Positions 36,527-45,872 of a DNA stretch of 64,000 nt are shown here, piece after piece. The first letter of the stretch is position 1. Each line of letters begins with the position of its first letter. The translations under genes were made by a program, and so were the position numbers. Under the pieces are notes generated by a model. It was not told where the DNA came from. It searched no databases and saw only the letters and a list, made by a program, of their open reading frames with translations. Origin of the DNA: JADHOX01 sp038120515 (GTDB taxonomy: Bacteria; Pseudomonadota; Alphaproteobacteria; Rickettsiales; JABIRX01); the NCBI GenBank assembly GCA_038120515.1, contig JAYOLW010000004.1:32859-96858 (forward strand). Reading direction: 5' to 3'.

Positions 36527-37487
36527 ATATCTTCTAATTTTAAATGATGGCAGAATTGGTAATTATAAACAATTATTAGCAATTACAGACCATCTTAAAA
36601 CAAAATTTAATATTAATGAAACAAAGCTACAATTTAACTTCTGGTCAAAACTTCCAAACATATTACATGTTTTTGATTCTATTTCTATAAACAATTCAGA
36701 AGATTTAACAAAATTGAAATTCTCACCTGATTTAATTTTGTCATGCGGCCGTCGATCTGCCCCAATTGCTAAATTTTTAAAATCTAAATATAAAAATGCA
36801 AAATTAGTTCATCTATTAAAACCAAATATAAATCCAAAAGCATTTGATATGATCATCACGCCTGTTCATGATCAATACCCTGCAGCAAGTTTTGAATATA
36901 TTTTACCACCGACCAATGTAGCAAATATAAATTTAGCAAATCAATCACAAGGCTTTGAATATTTAAAATTAATTAACGAAGAAAAAATCTGCGTTATCAT
37001 TGGTGGATCTTCAAAAAACAAAAGCTTAAGCAAAAACGACTTTGAAAATTTTGCTATTTTTATGAATTTTATAGCTGGAATTCAAAATAAAAAAATTTTG
37101 CTTACTACATCAAGAAGAACCGATCCTGAATTAATTGATATTATAAACTCGGCCACTAGTAAAAATACAAATATTGAAGCTTATCTATATCGAGACAATG
37201 ACGATAAAAACCCATATGGTGCTTTTCTTTATTATGCTGATAAAGTAATCGTTACAGGTGATTCAATCTCAATGGTTGCTGATGCATTAATGACAAAAAA
37301 GCCCTTAATAATTTATGAAGGCTTTGCAGGAAAAAAGCACAAAACATTCTTAAAAACTATATTTAAGAACAAATATGCTTTAAAATTCTCAGAAACAATA
37401 TCAGAACATGATTTTGATACACTAACAAAATATAATCAAGATGATGCAAAAGCAATTGCCAATGCAATATTAGAGTTATTTTATTAA
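36504..37487 (+). CDS. ELM1-family protein (COG3660-type, possible glycosyltransferase fold)
   Basis: 327 residues resembling the mitochondrial-fission ELM1 family found in plants and alphaproteobacteria. Visible parts are LILNDGRIGNYKQLLAI near the start, LILSCGRRSAPIA, VIIGGSSKN, LLTTSRRT and the C-terminal VTGDSISMVADAL, which looks like the nucleotide-sugar site of GT-B glycosyltransferases. An envelope-glycan role is likely in bacteria but unproven. It overlaps the preceding lipoprotein by 23 bases and ends 1 base from the convergent ABC transporter. Confidence 0.82.
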   Translation: MTTKSLDKYLLILNDGRIGNYKQLLAITDHLKTKFNINETKLQFNFWSKLPNILHVFDSISINNSEDLTKLKFSPDLILSCGRRSAPIAKFLKSKYKNAKLVHLLKPNINPKAFDMIITPVHDQYPAASFEYILPPTNVANINLANQSQGFEYLKLINEEKICVIIGGSSKNKSLSKNDFENFAIFMNFIAGIQNKKILLTTSRRTDPELIDIINSATSKNTNIEAYLYRDNDDKNPYGAFLYYADKVIVTGDSISMVADALMTKKPLIIYEGFAGKKHKTFLKTIFKNKYALKFSETISEHDFDTLTKYNQDDAKAIANAILELFY

Positions 37488-37488
37488 A

Positions 37489-39231
37489 TTATATTTCCTG
37501 AAGTTCCCAAAGTTTTTTATAAAAACTATTTTCTCGTTCAATTAAATCATCATGAGAACCTTCCTCAATCACTTTACCCTGATCCATTACAACTATTCTA
37601 TCCATATTTTTAAGAGTTGATAGTCGATGAGCAATAGCAATAACAGTTTTTGTCTTATCATTTATTAAATTATTCAAACTTTCCTGAATCAAACTTTCTG
37701 TCTTAGAATCTAATGAAGATGTTGCTTCATCAAGGATCAATATTGGCGCATCTTTAAGTATGGCTCTTGCTATTGCTATCCTTTGTCTTTGCCCCCCACT
37801 CACCTTAACTCCTCTTTCGCCGACAATCGAATCATAGCCATTATCCATCTCTAAAATATCATCATGAATTTTAGCCTTTTTACATGCTGACATGACTTCT
37901 TCCTCACTAGCATCATAATTTGCAAAACGTAAATTCTCCATAATACTCCTATGAAACATTGAAATATCTTGAGGAATAACTGCAATATGCCGTCTCAGAG
38001 ACTCCTGCAAAATGTCGGTAATCTTATTATTATCTATAAAAATATCTCCTGTATTAATATCAAAATATCGAATAAGACTTTTAACTAAAGTGGTTTTTCC
38101 AGCACCAGATAAACCAACAACACCTATTTTTTCACCTGCACTAATTTTTAAATTTAGCCCATTTAAAACACGTCTTTCATTATAAGCAAAATTTACGTTT
38201 CTAAATTCAACTTCACCTATAACATGAGCTAAATTTTGCGCCTCTGGTTTATCAATAATATCATATTGCTCATTAACGAATTTATAACCCGCTCTAATTG
38301 CAGCAATTTGAGGGTTAATACCAAATAAGACAATTTCAATAATACGACTTATATCGCCATGTAATTTAAGCATAATCATAGCAACAAAAGCAAAGCCTCC
38401 AGCTGTTACTTGACCTTGTCTATATAAATATGCTAAAACATAAATCTGAATAGCTGATAACGCAACCGTCATGAAAGTATCGATATTATCAACAAAATAT
38501 GCATCAAATTTTCTAGTAATTTTATCTAAATTCTGTCTATGAAGCAATGCTGGTTTTAATTTTATTTGATACTCACTCTTTAAGCTTCCAATAATTTTAA
38601 TAGCAAAAATATTACTAATTGAATCATTTATTATACCTGTTGTTTGCTGATTAGCTGTCTCAAAATTTTCTTGAAGCCTTAATTGTTTCTTAAGCAAAAC
38701 ATATAAAATTGGAGTATAAATAATCAAAAAAACAAACTGAATCAAAGCCGAAATGTAGTGGATTTTAGTTAGAAAAATAAGACCTACTACAACAGCCCAG
38801 AAAACCACAAAACTTCTAAAAACATTTTGTACTAGATAACTAAGACTGACCTGAAAACTATTAATTTTATCGGCAATCTCACCAGACATATGACTATCAA
38901 ACCAATGCAATGAATGTTTTATTGTTTTGTTATATATATCTTCTGTAACTTCAGTTACAAAACCCGGCTTGTATTTTATATCTAACAACCGGACAATAAA
39001 AAACATGCCGTGATTCATTAATTTATAGAATACAAATAATGCTAACAGAATTGATAGTTCACTATTTTGATTACTAGCAATTATATCAATAATTTCTTTG
39101 ATCTTGTAATGAACCAAAATCTCAAACAAAGATGCAACAACAGATATTACAAATAGAGACAGAAAATAAATTTTATAAGTTTTAGAGATATATAACAAAT
39201 ATGATTTTAATGACTTATTTGCTTGTTCCAA
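37489..39231 (-). CDS. ABC exporter half-transporter (ABCB-type)
   Basis: 580 residues: a six-helix membrane domain (about 18-310) then an ATPase domain with Walker A GLSGAGKTT, signature VSGGQRQR, Walker B ILILDEATSS and H-loop AIAHRLSTL. The substrate cannot be read from sequence; it is distinct from the MsbA-like protein at 6522. It is the last gene of the long minus-strand run, starting 8 bases after tyrS. Confidence 0.88.
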   Translation of the reverse strand: MEQANKSLKSYLLYISKTYKIYFLSLFVISVVASLFEILVHYKIKEIIDIIASNQNSELSILLALFVFYKLMNHGMFFIVRLLDIKYKPGFVTEVTEDIYNKTIKHSLHWFDSHMSGEIADKINSFQVSLSYLVQNVFRSFVVFWAVVVGLIFLTKIHYISALIQFVFLIIYTPILYVLLKKQLRLQENFETANQQTTGIINDSISNIFAIKIIGSLKSEYQIKLKPALLHRQNLDKITRKFDAYFVDNIDTFMTVALSAIQIYVLAYLYRQGQVTAGGFAFVAMIMLKLHGDISRIIEIVLFGINPQIAAIRAGYKFVNEQYDIIDKPEAQNLAHVIGEVEFRNVNFAYNERRVLNGLNLKISAGEKIGVVGLSGAGKTTLVKSLIRYFDINTGDIFIDNNKITDILQESLRRHIAVIPQDISMFHRSIMENLRFANYDASEEEVMSACKKAKIHDDILEMDNGYDSIVGERGVKVSGGQRQRIAIARAILKDAPILILDEATSSLDSKTESLIQESLNNLINDKTKTVIAIAHRLSTLKNMDRIVVMDQGKVIEEGSHDDLIERENSFYKKLWELQEI

Positions 39232-39239
39232 CTTTTTCC

Positions 39240-40475
39240 CTAAATCAATTCAACTAAACTATGTTTCTTTTTACCCGAAGATATTTTTATCGGATTTTTT
39301 TGCGCAAAATGCTCTTTAGTAATCTGCATTGTTGGATCGGTAAAAGCCACATTATCAATTTTACCGCCACCACCTTGAATTATTCGCTTTGCAGCGCTTC
39401 TAGAATCAACTAAGCCTGTTTTAGCAATCAAACTACTAAAAGTCATACCATCTTCTATCTCATTTAAGGAAACAGTAATAGTTGGAAGATTCTCATCAGA
39501 AGCACCTTCTGTAAAAACTTTTTGCGAAGTTTGTTTAGCATTTTCAGCAGCTACCTCACCATGACAAATTTTTGTTGCCGCAAAAGCTAAAATTTCTTTT
39601 GCCTGATTTAACTCGGAACCTGAAAGCTTTGCTAATTCATTTATTTCATTAAGCTGTATTTCTGTAAATAATTTTAAAAACTTAATAACATCCAAGTCAC
39701 TGACATTCCGCCAGTATTGATAATATTCGTAAGGAGAAAGCAGATTCTCATCTAACCAAACTGCACCATCAGCAGATTTTCCCATCTTTTTTCCATCTGA
39801 TGTAGTCAACAATTCAGTTGTTAAACCAATAAGCTCATCTGATCCAGGCCTCATTTTACGATGCAATTCGATACCATTTACGATATTTCCCCACTGATCA
39901 GAACCACCTATTTGTAAATTACAACCGTAAGTTTCAGCTAAATAATGAAAGTCATAGGCTTGAAGAATCATATATGTAAATTCAATAAAGCTAAGATTTT
40001 GCTCCCGATCTAAACGTCTTTTAACCGATTCATATGTAAGCATCTGATTTATCGAGAAATGCCTACCAACTTCTCTAATAAAGTTTAAATAATTAAGATC
40101 AGAAAGCCAGTCATCATTATCAACAAACTGAACCTGCTCAATATTAAAAAACTTATTTAGAACTTTTTTAATACCAGATTTGTTTGCTTGAATTTGCTCT
40201 TCACTAAGAATTTGCCTGGTTTGATCGCGACCAGAAGGATCTCCAATTTTAGTAGTACCACCACCAAATAAAATAATTACTTTATTACCTGAATTGATTA
40301 AATGACGAACCAGCATAATAGGTAGCAAACTTCCAACATGCAATGATGTTGCAGTTAAATCAAAACCGACATAACACACTGCACGTTTTTGAGATAGTAA
40401 ACCCTTTATTTGATCAGCACCAGTACATTGATAATAAAAGCCTCTGTCTTTGATTAAATCAAAAATATTTATCAT
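39240..40475 (-). CDS. tyrS: tyrosyl-tRNA synthetase
   Basis: 411-residue class I synthetase. The HIGH motif is HVGS (46-49), and the KMSKS motif is KMGKS (230-234). The tyrosine-binding region is visible in CYVGFDLTATSLHVG and QIGGSDQWGNI. A C-terminal S4 RNA-binding domain (about 345-411) carries SRSAAKRIIQGGG. The start overlaps the stop of the upstream 222-residue gene by 4 bases. Confidence 0.97.
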   Translation of the reverse strand: MINIFDLIKDRGFYYQCTGADQIKGLLSQKRAVCYVGFDLTATSLHVGSLLPIMLVRHLINSGNKVIILFGGGTTKIGDPSGRDQTRQILSEEQIQANKSGIKKVLNKFFNIEQVQFVDNDDWLSDLNYLNFIREVGRHFSINQMLTYESVKRRLDREQNLSFIEFTYMILQAYDFHYLAETYGCNLQIGGSDQWGNIVNGIELHRKMRPGSDELIGLTTELLTTSDGKKMGKSADGAVWLDENLLSPYEYYQYWRNVSDLDVIKFLKLFTEIQLNEINELAKLSGSELNQAKEILAFAATKICHGEVAAENAKQTSQKVFTEGASDENLPTITVSLNEIEDGMTFSSLIAKTGLVDSRSAAKRIIQGGGGKIDNVAFTDPTMQITKEHFAQKNPIKISSGKKKHSLVELI

Positions 40476-41140
40476 AATATTTTGTTATTAATTGTTATAA
40501 TCCCACTCAAAAAATACTCATTTTTATATTTTTCAAACACTAATCTTAGTAGAGAACTACTGTAATCTCCAAGATTATCTGAATTATACTCAACCACAAT
40601 TGATTCAGGATAAAAATTATAAGTATTATCAACAATGTTATCAATTTGGTAAATATCATTATATGATATATCTTGACTTATTGCATAATCATTTTGGTAA
40701 ATATAAGAGCTGTAATAATCTTTAAAAGTCATGCGCATATTTTTACTCATTCTTTTACTCCCCCAATCATAAACATAATCTCCGTTATATCTTGATTCAA
40801 AATTCTTAGCACTAAATACTATATCCGAGCTCATTACATATGCAAAAGGACTAAATCTAACACCATATTTCGGATGAATTAATTTTTCGAGCAAAGTAAA
40901 ATTTCTAAATTTTATAGCTTTTATAGCGACATTTGATTTTTGCCTTATAATATTCCTAGCATTTTCTGCAGAAATTAAGTTTTTTGCTTCTGAATATTTT
41001 GCGGTTCTTAAAAACTCACTCAAAACCCCTTTATCATCTTCATATTGGAAAAACTTATCATTTATTGTAAAAATCAAAATCACTGAAATGATAATTCCAA
41101 AGAATATTAAATTGTTATTAGTAATTGATGATTGTTTCAT
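40472..41140 (-). CDS. membrane-anchored periplasmic protein, unknown
   Basis: 222 residues. One N-terminal membrane helix (about 11-27) anchors a mixed, probably periplasmic domain. The segment LLEKLIHPKYGVRFSPFAYV and a later Tyr/Asp-rich part ending FLSGIITIN resemble an uncharacterised domain also found in bacterial lipoproteins. It lies between cimA (3-base gap) and tyrS (4-base overlap), so it is co-transcribed with housekeeping genes. No enzymatic motif was noticed. Confidence 0.7.
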   Translation of the reverse strand: MKQSSITNNNLIFFGIIISVILIFTINDKFFQYEDDKGVLSEFLRTAKYSEAKNLISAENARNIIRQKSNVAIKAIKFRNFTLLEKLIHPKYGVRFSPFAYVMSSDIVFSAKNFESRYNGDYVYDWGSKRMSKNMRMTFKDYYSSYIYQNDYAISQDISYNDIYQIDNIVDNTYNFYPESIVVEYNSDNLGDYSSSLLRLVFEKYKNEYFLSGIITINNKIL

Positions 41141-41143
41141 TGT

Positions 41144-42733
41144 TTAATTATCTGATTTTATTAAAAAATAATTCATAGAATCTCTAATAGCCTGATATGA
41201 CGCATCAAGCAAATCAGTTGAAACACCAATAGTTGTCCAACGTTCTCCTGTATCATCACTTGTCTCTAGGGTAACTCTTATTAGTGCACCTGTTGCAAAA
41301 CCAGAATTTAAAATCCTTACTTTGTAATCAGTAAGTTTGGTTTTGATGATATTAGGATAATATTCTACTAGAATTTTTCTTAATGCTTTATCAAGAGCAT
41401 TTACTGGACCATTTCCTTCTGCAACCGATACAGTTTTTTTATTAAAAATATTTATTTTAAGAATAGCCTCAGATAATGTAACCAAAACTCCCTTAGCATT
41501 AACACGCTTTTCATCAATTATTTTAAAACTTTCTAAAGAAAAATATTTCGGTACCGCTTTAAAATATTTAATAGCTAACAAGTAAAATGAAGCATCTGCT
41601 AAGTCATATGAAAACCCCTTAGCCTCCAGGTCTTTAATTTCTTGAATTAATTTTGCCAAATTTACATCATTTTTATCTACCTCTAAACCAAGATCTTTTA
41701 GACGAGAAATTATTGAAGCTTTACCTGACTGATCAGAAACTAATATATTTCTTTTATTACCGACGAGCTCTGGTTTTATATGCTCATAACTAGTTGTATC
41801 CTTAAGCATTGCAGATGCATGAAGCCCACCCTTATGGTTAAAAGCTGCATCACCAATAAATGGCGCATAATTATCAGGTTTTTGATTCAAAATATCATAA
41901 AGATAATTAGAAACATGTTTAAGTGATCTTAATTTTTCTTTATCAACAGAAATGTCATAATTCAACTTTAAAGATAGTATTGGAATTAAGGTTGTTAAAT
42001 TTGCATTACCACATCTTTCACCTAAGCCATTAATTGTACCTTGAATATGAGAAACACCAGCTTTAATAGCCGCTAAAGTATTAGCAACCGCACAGCCAGA
42101 ATCGTTATGACAATGAATTGACAAAGCATCAGGATCAATAACTCTTGCAACATCACTAATAATTTTAGTAATTTCATTTGGTAAAGTCCCACCATTTGTA
42201 TCACATAATGCAACCCATTTTGCTCCAGCTTTATGAGCTGATTTAATAACTTCCATGCTATATTTGGGATTAGCCTTATAACCATCAAAAAAATGTTCTG
42301 CATCAAAAATAATCTGATAACCTAAAGACACTAAATGGTTAATTGTATCATAAATTATTGCTAAATTATCTTCCAAAGAAATACCCAAAGCATCAGTAAC
42401 ATGGAAATCCCAAACTTTGCCAACAATTGTATAATCTTTAAGACCAGAGGAAATTAAATTTAACAATCCAGAATCTTCTTTTGGATCTATACCCTTTTTT
42501 ACAGTCATACCAAATGCAGCAAATTTAGCATGCTTCATAACAGGTAGATTGCCAAAAAACTGAGAATCTTTTGGATTAGCTCCAGGCCATCCTGCTTCAA
42601 TATAATCGATTCCTAGAAAATCTAATTTCTTAGCTATATCAATTTTATTTTGACATGTAAAATCAACAAAAGAGGTTTGCGCTCCATCTCTAAGTGTTGA
42701 ATCATATAATATAATCTTTCTATTTAATGCCAT
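41144..42733 (-). CDS. cimA: citramalate synthase
   Basis: 529 residues of the DRE-TIM metallolyase family. The N-terminal motif DSTLRDGAQT (11-20) and the metal-binding HCHNDSGCAVAN are visible, with IDYIEAGWPG typical of CimA rather than LeuA. A C-terminal LeuA-type regulatory domain follows (about 400-529). The enzyme condenses pyruvate and acetyl-CoA to citramalate, giving a threonine-independent route to isoleucine. Specificity versus 2-isopropylmalate synthase is inferred from overall pattern and length. It sits between cysS and the anchored protein. Confidence 0.88.
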   Translation of the reverse strand: MALNRKIILYDSTLRDGAQTSFVDFTCQNKIDIAKKLDFLGIDYIEAGWPGANPKDSQFFGNLPVMKHAKFAAFGMTVKKGIDPKEDSGLLNLISSGLKDYTIVGKVWDFHVTDALGISLEDNLAIIYDTINHLVSLGYQIIFDAEHFFDGYKANPKYSMEVIKSAHKAGAKWVALCDTNGGTLPNEITKIISDVARVIDPDALSIHCHNDSGCAVANTLAAIKAGVSHIQGTINGLGERCGNANLTTLIPILSLKLNYDISVDKEKLRSLKHVSNYLYDILNQKPDNYAPFIGDAAFNHKGGLHASAMLKDTTSYEHIKPELVGNKRNILVSDQSGKASIISRLKDLGLEVDKNDVNLAKLIQEIKDLEAKGFSYDLADASFYLLAIKYFKAVPKYFSLESFKIIDEKRVNAKGVLVTLSEAILKINIFNKKTVSVAEGNGPVNALDKALRKILVEYYPNIIKTKLTDYKVRILNSGFATGALIRVTLETSDDTGERWTTIGVSTDLLDASYQAIRDSMNYFLIKSDN

Positions 42734-42737
42734 TTAG

Positions 42738-44105
42738 CTACTTTGTTACTTTAACATTGCCATCAGGAAGATATTCAAGCTTATATCCTAGCCCCAATAT
42801 TTCATCTCTAACTTTATCTGCTTCAGCATAATTTTTGTTTTCACGATAAATTTTAATCGTTTTTGCTTTAGAGATAATTACTTCAGGAACATCATTAGCG
42901 TTATTATCACTACCATTATCTAAAATTGCAAGAAACTTGCAGATTTTACATAAGTCAATTATTGCATTATTATCACCTTTTTTAGCTAATTTATATTTTT
43001 GATTTAACAAACTAATAGCTTTTGCAGTGTTAAGATCATCAGAAAGATGGTTTACAAACTCGTCTGGTAACATTTCATCAATATTTGCAATCTCATCATC
43101 AGAAAAAGAATCTTTAACAATTTGATTAAATTTACTATTCTGCTTAATTGCATCATCAAGTGACTTTTTATTAAAATCCAACGGTTTTTTATAATGTGCA
43201 GTTAAAAAGAAAAATCTTAAATCATTACCTTTAACACCACTATCAAGTAGATCTTTAACAATTGTAAAATTACCTAGTGATTTACTCATTTTTTCATTAT
43301 CAACAGTTAAAAAACCGTTATGAATCCAATATTTAGCATATTTTGAACCTTGGCTTGCACAACATGATTGAGCAATCTCGTTCTCGTGATGAGGAAATTT
43401 TAAATCAGCACCTCCTCCATGAATGTCAAAATCTGTTCCAAGATATTGAGTTGACATAGCTGAACATTCAATATGCCAACCAGGCCTTCCTATACTCCAA
43501 GGGCTATTAAATTTCACTGATTCATCATCATCGTCATTACTAGGTTTCCATAAAACAAAATCTAAAGGATTTTTTTTATATTCCGCTATTTCTACCCGAC
43601 TTCCTGAAATTAAATCTTCAATTTTTTTACCTGATAATTGCCCATAAGCCTTATATTTTTTTACATCAAATAAAACATGACCATCAGCAACATATGCATA
43701 ACCATTATTTAATAAATTTTGTATTAAATCTATGATAGCAACAATATTGTCGGTGGCTTTGGGCTCATAAGTTGGAGCCAATACATTTAAACTACCAATA
43801 TCCTCATGAAAACCTATTATTACCTGTTTGGTAAGATCACTAATTGTAATATTTTGACTTTTGGCAGCATCAATAATTTTATCATCAATATCGGTAATAT
43901 TTCTTACATATGTAACTTTAGGATATCGATAAGATAAAAACCTATACAACAAATCATACACAACAATTGATCGTGCATTGCCAATATGGGGACGGTTATA
44001 AACTGTAGGCCCGCAAACATATAATTTAATATGATTTTTATCTAAAGGAATAAATTCTTCTTTAGCATTATTTAAACTGTTAGAAAAAAAAATTTTATTT
44101 AACAT
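42738..44105 (-). CDS. cysS: cysteinyl-tRNA synthetase
   Basis: 455-residue class I synthetase. The HIGH motif is HIGN (40-43), just after the zinc ligand Cys31 in VCGPTVYNRP; other zinc-site residues are Cys214 and His239 (ECSAMS and FPHHENEIAQS). The KMSKS loop is at 272-276. It overlaps gltX by 11 bases and precedes cimA by 4 bases. Confidence 0.98.
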   Translation of the reverse strand: MLNKIFFSNSLNNAKEEFIPLDKNHIKLYVCGPTVYNRPHIGNARSIVVYDLLYRFLSYRYPKVTYVRNITDIDDKIIDAAKSQNITISDLTKQVIIGFHEDIGSLNVLAPTYEPKATDNIVAIIDLIQNLLNNGYAYVADGHVLFDVKKYKAYGQLSGKKIEDLISGSRVEIAEYKKNPLDFVLWKPSNDDDDESVKFNSPWSIGRPGWHIECSAMSTQYLGTDFDIHGGGADLKFPHHENEIAQSCCASQGSKYAKYWIHNGFLTVDNEKMSKSLGNFTIVKDLLDSGVKGNDLRFFFLTAHYKKPLDFNKKSLDDAIKQNSKFNQIVKDSFSDDEIANIDEMLPDEFVNHLSDDLNTAKAISLLNQKYKLAKKGDNNAIIDLCKICKFLAILDNGSDNNANDVPEVIISKAKTIKIYRENKNYAEADKVRDEILGLGYKLEYLPDGNVKVTK

Positions 44106-45432
44106 GTCTAACTATACGCGCTTTTGTTTCGTCCAAACCAATATAAGGAATAATTTTTTTAAGCTCTGGACCAGATTCAAGCCCAGTCAAACTCAATCTA
44201 ATTGGATTAAAAAGATCCCTACCTTTACGATCAGAAGCTATTTTTATTGCATTAATCCATATGTCATAGAATTCATCAGATAACTCATCAGGCAGCAATT
44301 CTAAACATTTGTCCAAAAAAACCTTATCTTCTTGAGATAAATCAATCTTTTCAGGATTTGAAATAGCGTTTTTCCATTTTGTAACATCAGAAATAACATC
44401 CAAATTATCCTTTATAACATCATATAAATCATCACTTATTCTATCAAAACCTAACTCCAATAATTTATTATTTAATGTTTCATAATCATATTGTGCTAGA
44501 GTTTTTCTGTTAAGACGGAAAATATCATCTTCAGAAAAAATAACAGCAGATTGTGAAAAATCCTGCATTTTAAAATTTTGATATAATCGTGATAGATTTG
44601 TTTCAGGAGTTACATTGTGAGAAGTGCCGATTTTAGCTAAATAACTATTGATAGTGTTTGAATCAATACCTCTAGCCCTTAACGACCTTATTTCATGCCC
44701 ACCAAATCTTTTTGAAATTTCTCCGTCTTTAGCTTTTAAAAGAGATAGATGAGCAAATCTTGGAATCTTACCTCCCAATGCTTTAAAAATTTGAATTTGA
44801 ATAGCTGTATTTGTTATATGATCTTCACCCCTAATTATATCAGTAATTTTATATTCTATGTCATCTACAACAGAACAAAAAGTATAAGTTGGACTTTTAT
44901 CTTCTCTAACCAAAATTGGATCAGAAAAAGCTCTACCTTTAAAGGCAATTTCTCCCCGTACTCTATCCTTCCACTTTATTTCTTCATCATTTAGCTTAAA
45001 ACGATAATGAGGAACTATACCATCAGATATTTTCTGATTAATTTCTTCTTTTGTTAGTTTTAATGAAGCTCTATCATAAATCGGTGGAACTTTTCTCGAT
45101 AACTGAATTTTTCTTTTTAATTGCAACTCATCCCCAGTTTCAAAACAAGGATATAAACGACCATCTGAAATTAACTTTTCTTTAGCAGCTTCATAAATAT
45201 CAAGCCTATCTGATTGTTTAAAGAATTCGTCATACTCTATACCAAGCCATTTAATATCCTCGAAAATAGCTTGAGTATATTCAGATTTTGACCTTTTAAA
45301 ATCTGTATCATCAATTCTTACATAAAACTTACCTTCATTGGCACGAGTAAATAAATAATTGATCAAAAGAGTTCTAGCATTTCCTATATGGAGATAACCA
45401 GTTGGACTAGGACTAAATCTTGTTACAGTCAT
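44095..45432 (-). CDS. gltX: glutamyl-tRNA synthetase
   Basis: 445 residues, class I. The HIGH motif is HIGN (15-18) and the KMSKS counterpart reads EISKRFGG. The TRFSPSPTGYLHIGNART start is diagnostic. Many alphaproteobacteria carry two GltX proteins, one discriminating and one charging tRNA-Gln for amidation; which type this is cannot be decided here. A promoter is proposed at 45477-45505, giving a roughly 40-base leader. Confidence 0.97.
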   Translation of the reverse strand: MTVTRFSPSPTGYLHIGNARTLLINYLFTRANEGKFYVRIDDTDFKRSKSEYTQAIFEDIKWLGIEYDEFFKQSDRLDIYEAAKEKLISDGRLYPCFETGDELQLKRKIQLSRKVPPIYDRASLKLTKEEINQKISDGIVPHYRFKLNDEEIKWKDRVRGEIAFKGRAFSDPILVREDKSPTYTFCSVVDDIEYKITDIIRGEDHITNTAIQIQIFKALGGKIPRFAHLSLLKAKDGEISKRFGGHEIRSLRARGIDSNTINSYLAKIGTSHNVTPETNLSRLYQNFKMQDFSQSAVIFSEDDIFRLNRKTLAQYDYETLNNKLLELGFDRISDDLYDVIKDNLDVISDVTKWKNAISNPEKIDLSQEDKVFLDKCLELLPDELSDEFYDIWINAIKIASDRKGRDLFNPIRLSLTGLESGPELKKIIPYIGLDETKARIVRHVK

Positions 45433-45476
45433 TTGTGAATATATAGTAAGTAAGGGTTTAGCTTCTACATAAAATT

Positions 45477-45505
45477 GTTATATTTGACAAGTGCAAATCA
45501 AACAA
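45477..45505 (-). promoter_or_regulatory. candidate promoter for gltX-cysS-cimA and downstream genes
   Basis: On the minus strand TTGTTT (45500-45505), a 17-base spacer, then TATAAC (45477-45482), 45 bases before the gltX ATG. It lies in the only sizeable gap (about 88 bases) of the lower minus-strand run, so it may make gltX onwards an independent unit. Confidence 0.42.
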
Positions 45506-45520
45506 TAAAGCTTCTTGATA

Positions 45521-45757
45521 TCAACCCCATTTATCTTTAGCCTTTTTCCTAGATGGTAGTCTAAGCTTTCTTAGGCCTTTCAAAGCTTTTTTAAAGCCTT
45601 TTTTATTATTAAATTTGCTAAAATGAGAAGCAGCAACTTTAACTAGTTGAGTATTTTTTTTGTGAGTTGTAATTGCAAGTAATATCATCTGAACTCGTCT
45701 CATTCTTAGTCTTGCCAATATTTTTTTATTTAGCTTTTTAGACTTTCTTAGAAACAT
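45521..45757 (-). CDS. small, strongly basic protein, unknown
   Basis: 78 residues from ATG 45757 (a TTG three codons upstream is possible). About 40% Lys/Arg, with a run reading ARLRMRRVQMILLAI and a C terminus ending RKKAKDKWG. It looks like an RNA- or ribosome-associated protein by composition, but I could not match it to any ribosomal protein, including S21. It overlaps the 44-residue gene by 20 bases. Possible alternatives are a fast-evolving nucleic-acid-binding protein or a remnant. Confidence 0.5.
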   Translation of the reverse strand: MFLRKSKKLNKKILARLRMRRVQMILLAITTHKKNTQLVKVAASHFSKFNNKKGFKKALKGLRKLRLPSRKKAKDKWG

Positions 45758-45872
45758 TTTTTTCAAGCTTAGTTTTCTTGCGTCTCAATAAATTGTTTCT
45801 AAGATTTTTAGCAAGATCATCCTGATTTTTTTTGACCTTATTTGCTGTCCCAGATTTTAAGTCTTTACTCAT
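45738..45872 (-). CDS. 44-residue basic protein translationally coupled to aspS
   Basis: The start ATG (45872-45870) overlaps the aspS stop as ATGA, the standard arrangement of coupled genes. The 44-residue product begins MSKDLKSGTANKVKK and contains DDLAKNLRNNLLRRKKTKL. Short alphaproteobacterial proteins with a similar LRxNLxRRK core exist, so this may be a member of that uncharacterised group (inference from memory, not a search). No function known. Confidence 0.6.
   Translation of the reverse strand: MSKDLKSGTANKVKKNQDDLAKNLRNNLLRRKKTKLEKNVSKKV

Noticed and set aside
45521..45757. Assignment of the basic 78-residue ORF as ribosomal protein S21
   Set aside because: Only the basic composition agrees; no S21 sequence motif is present.
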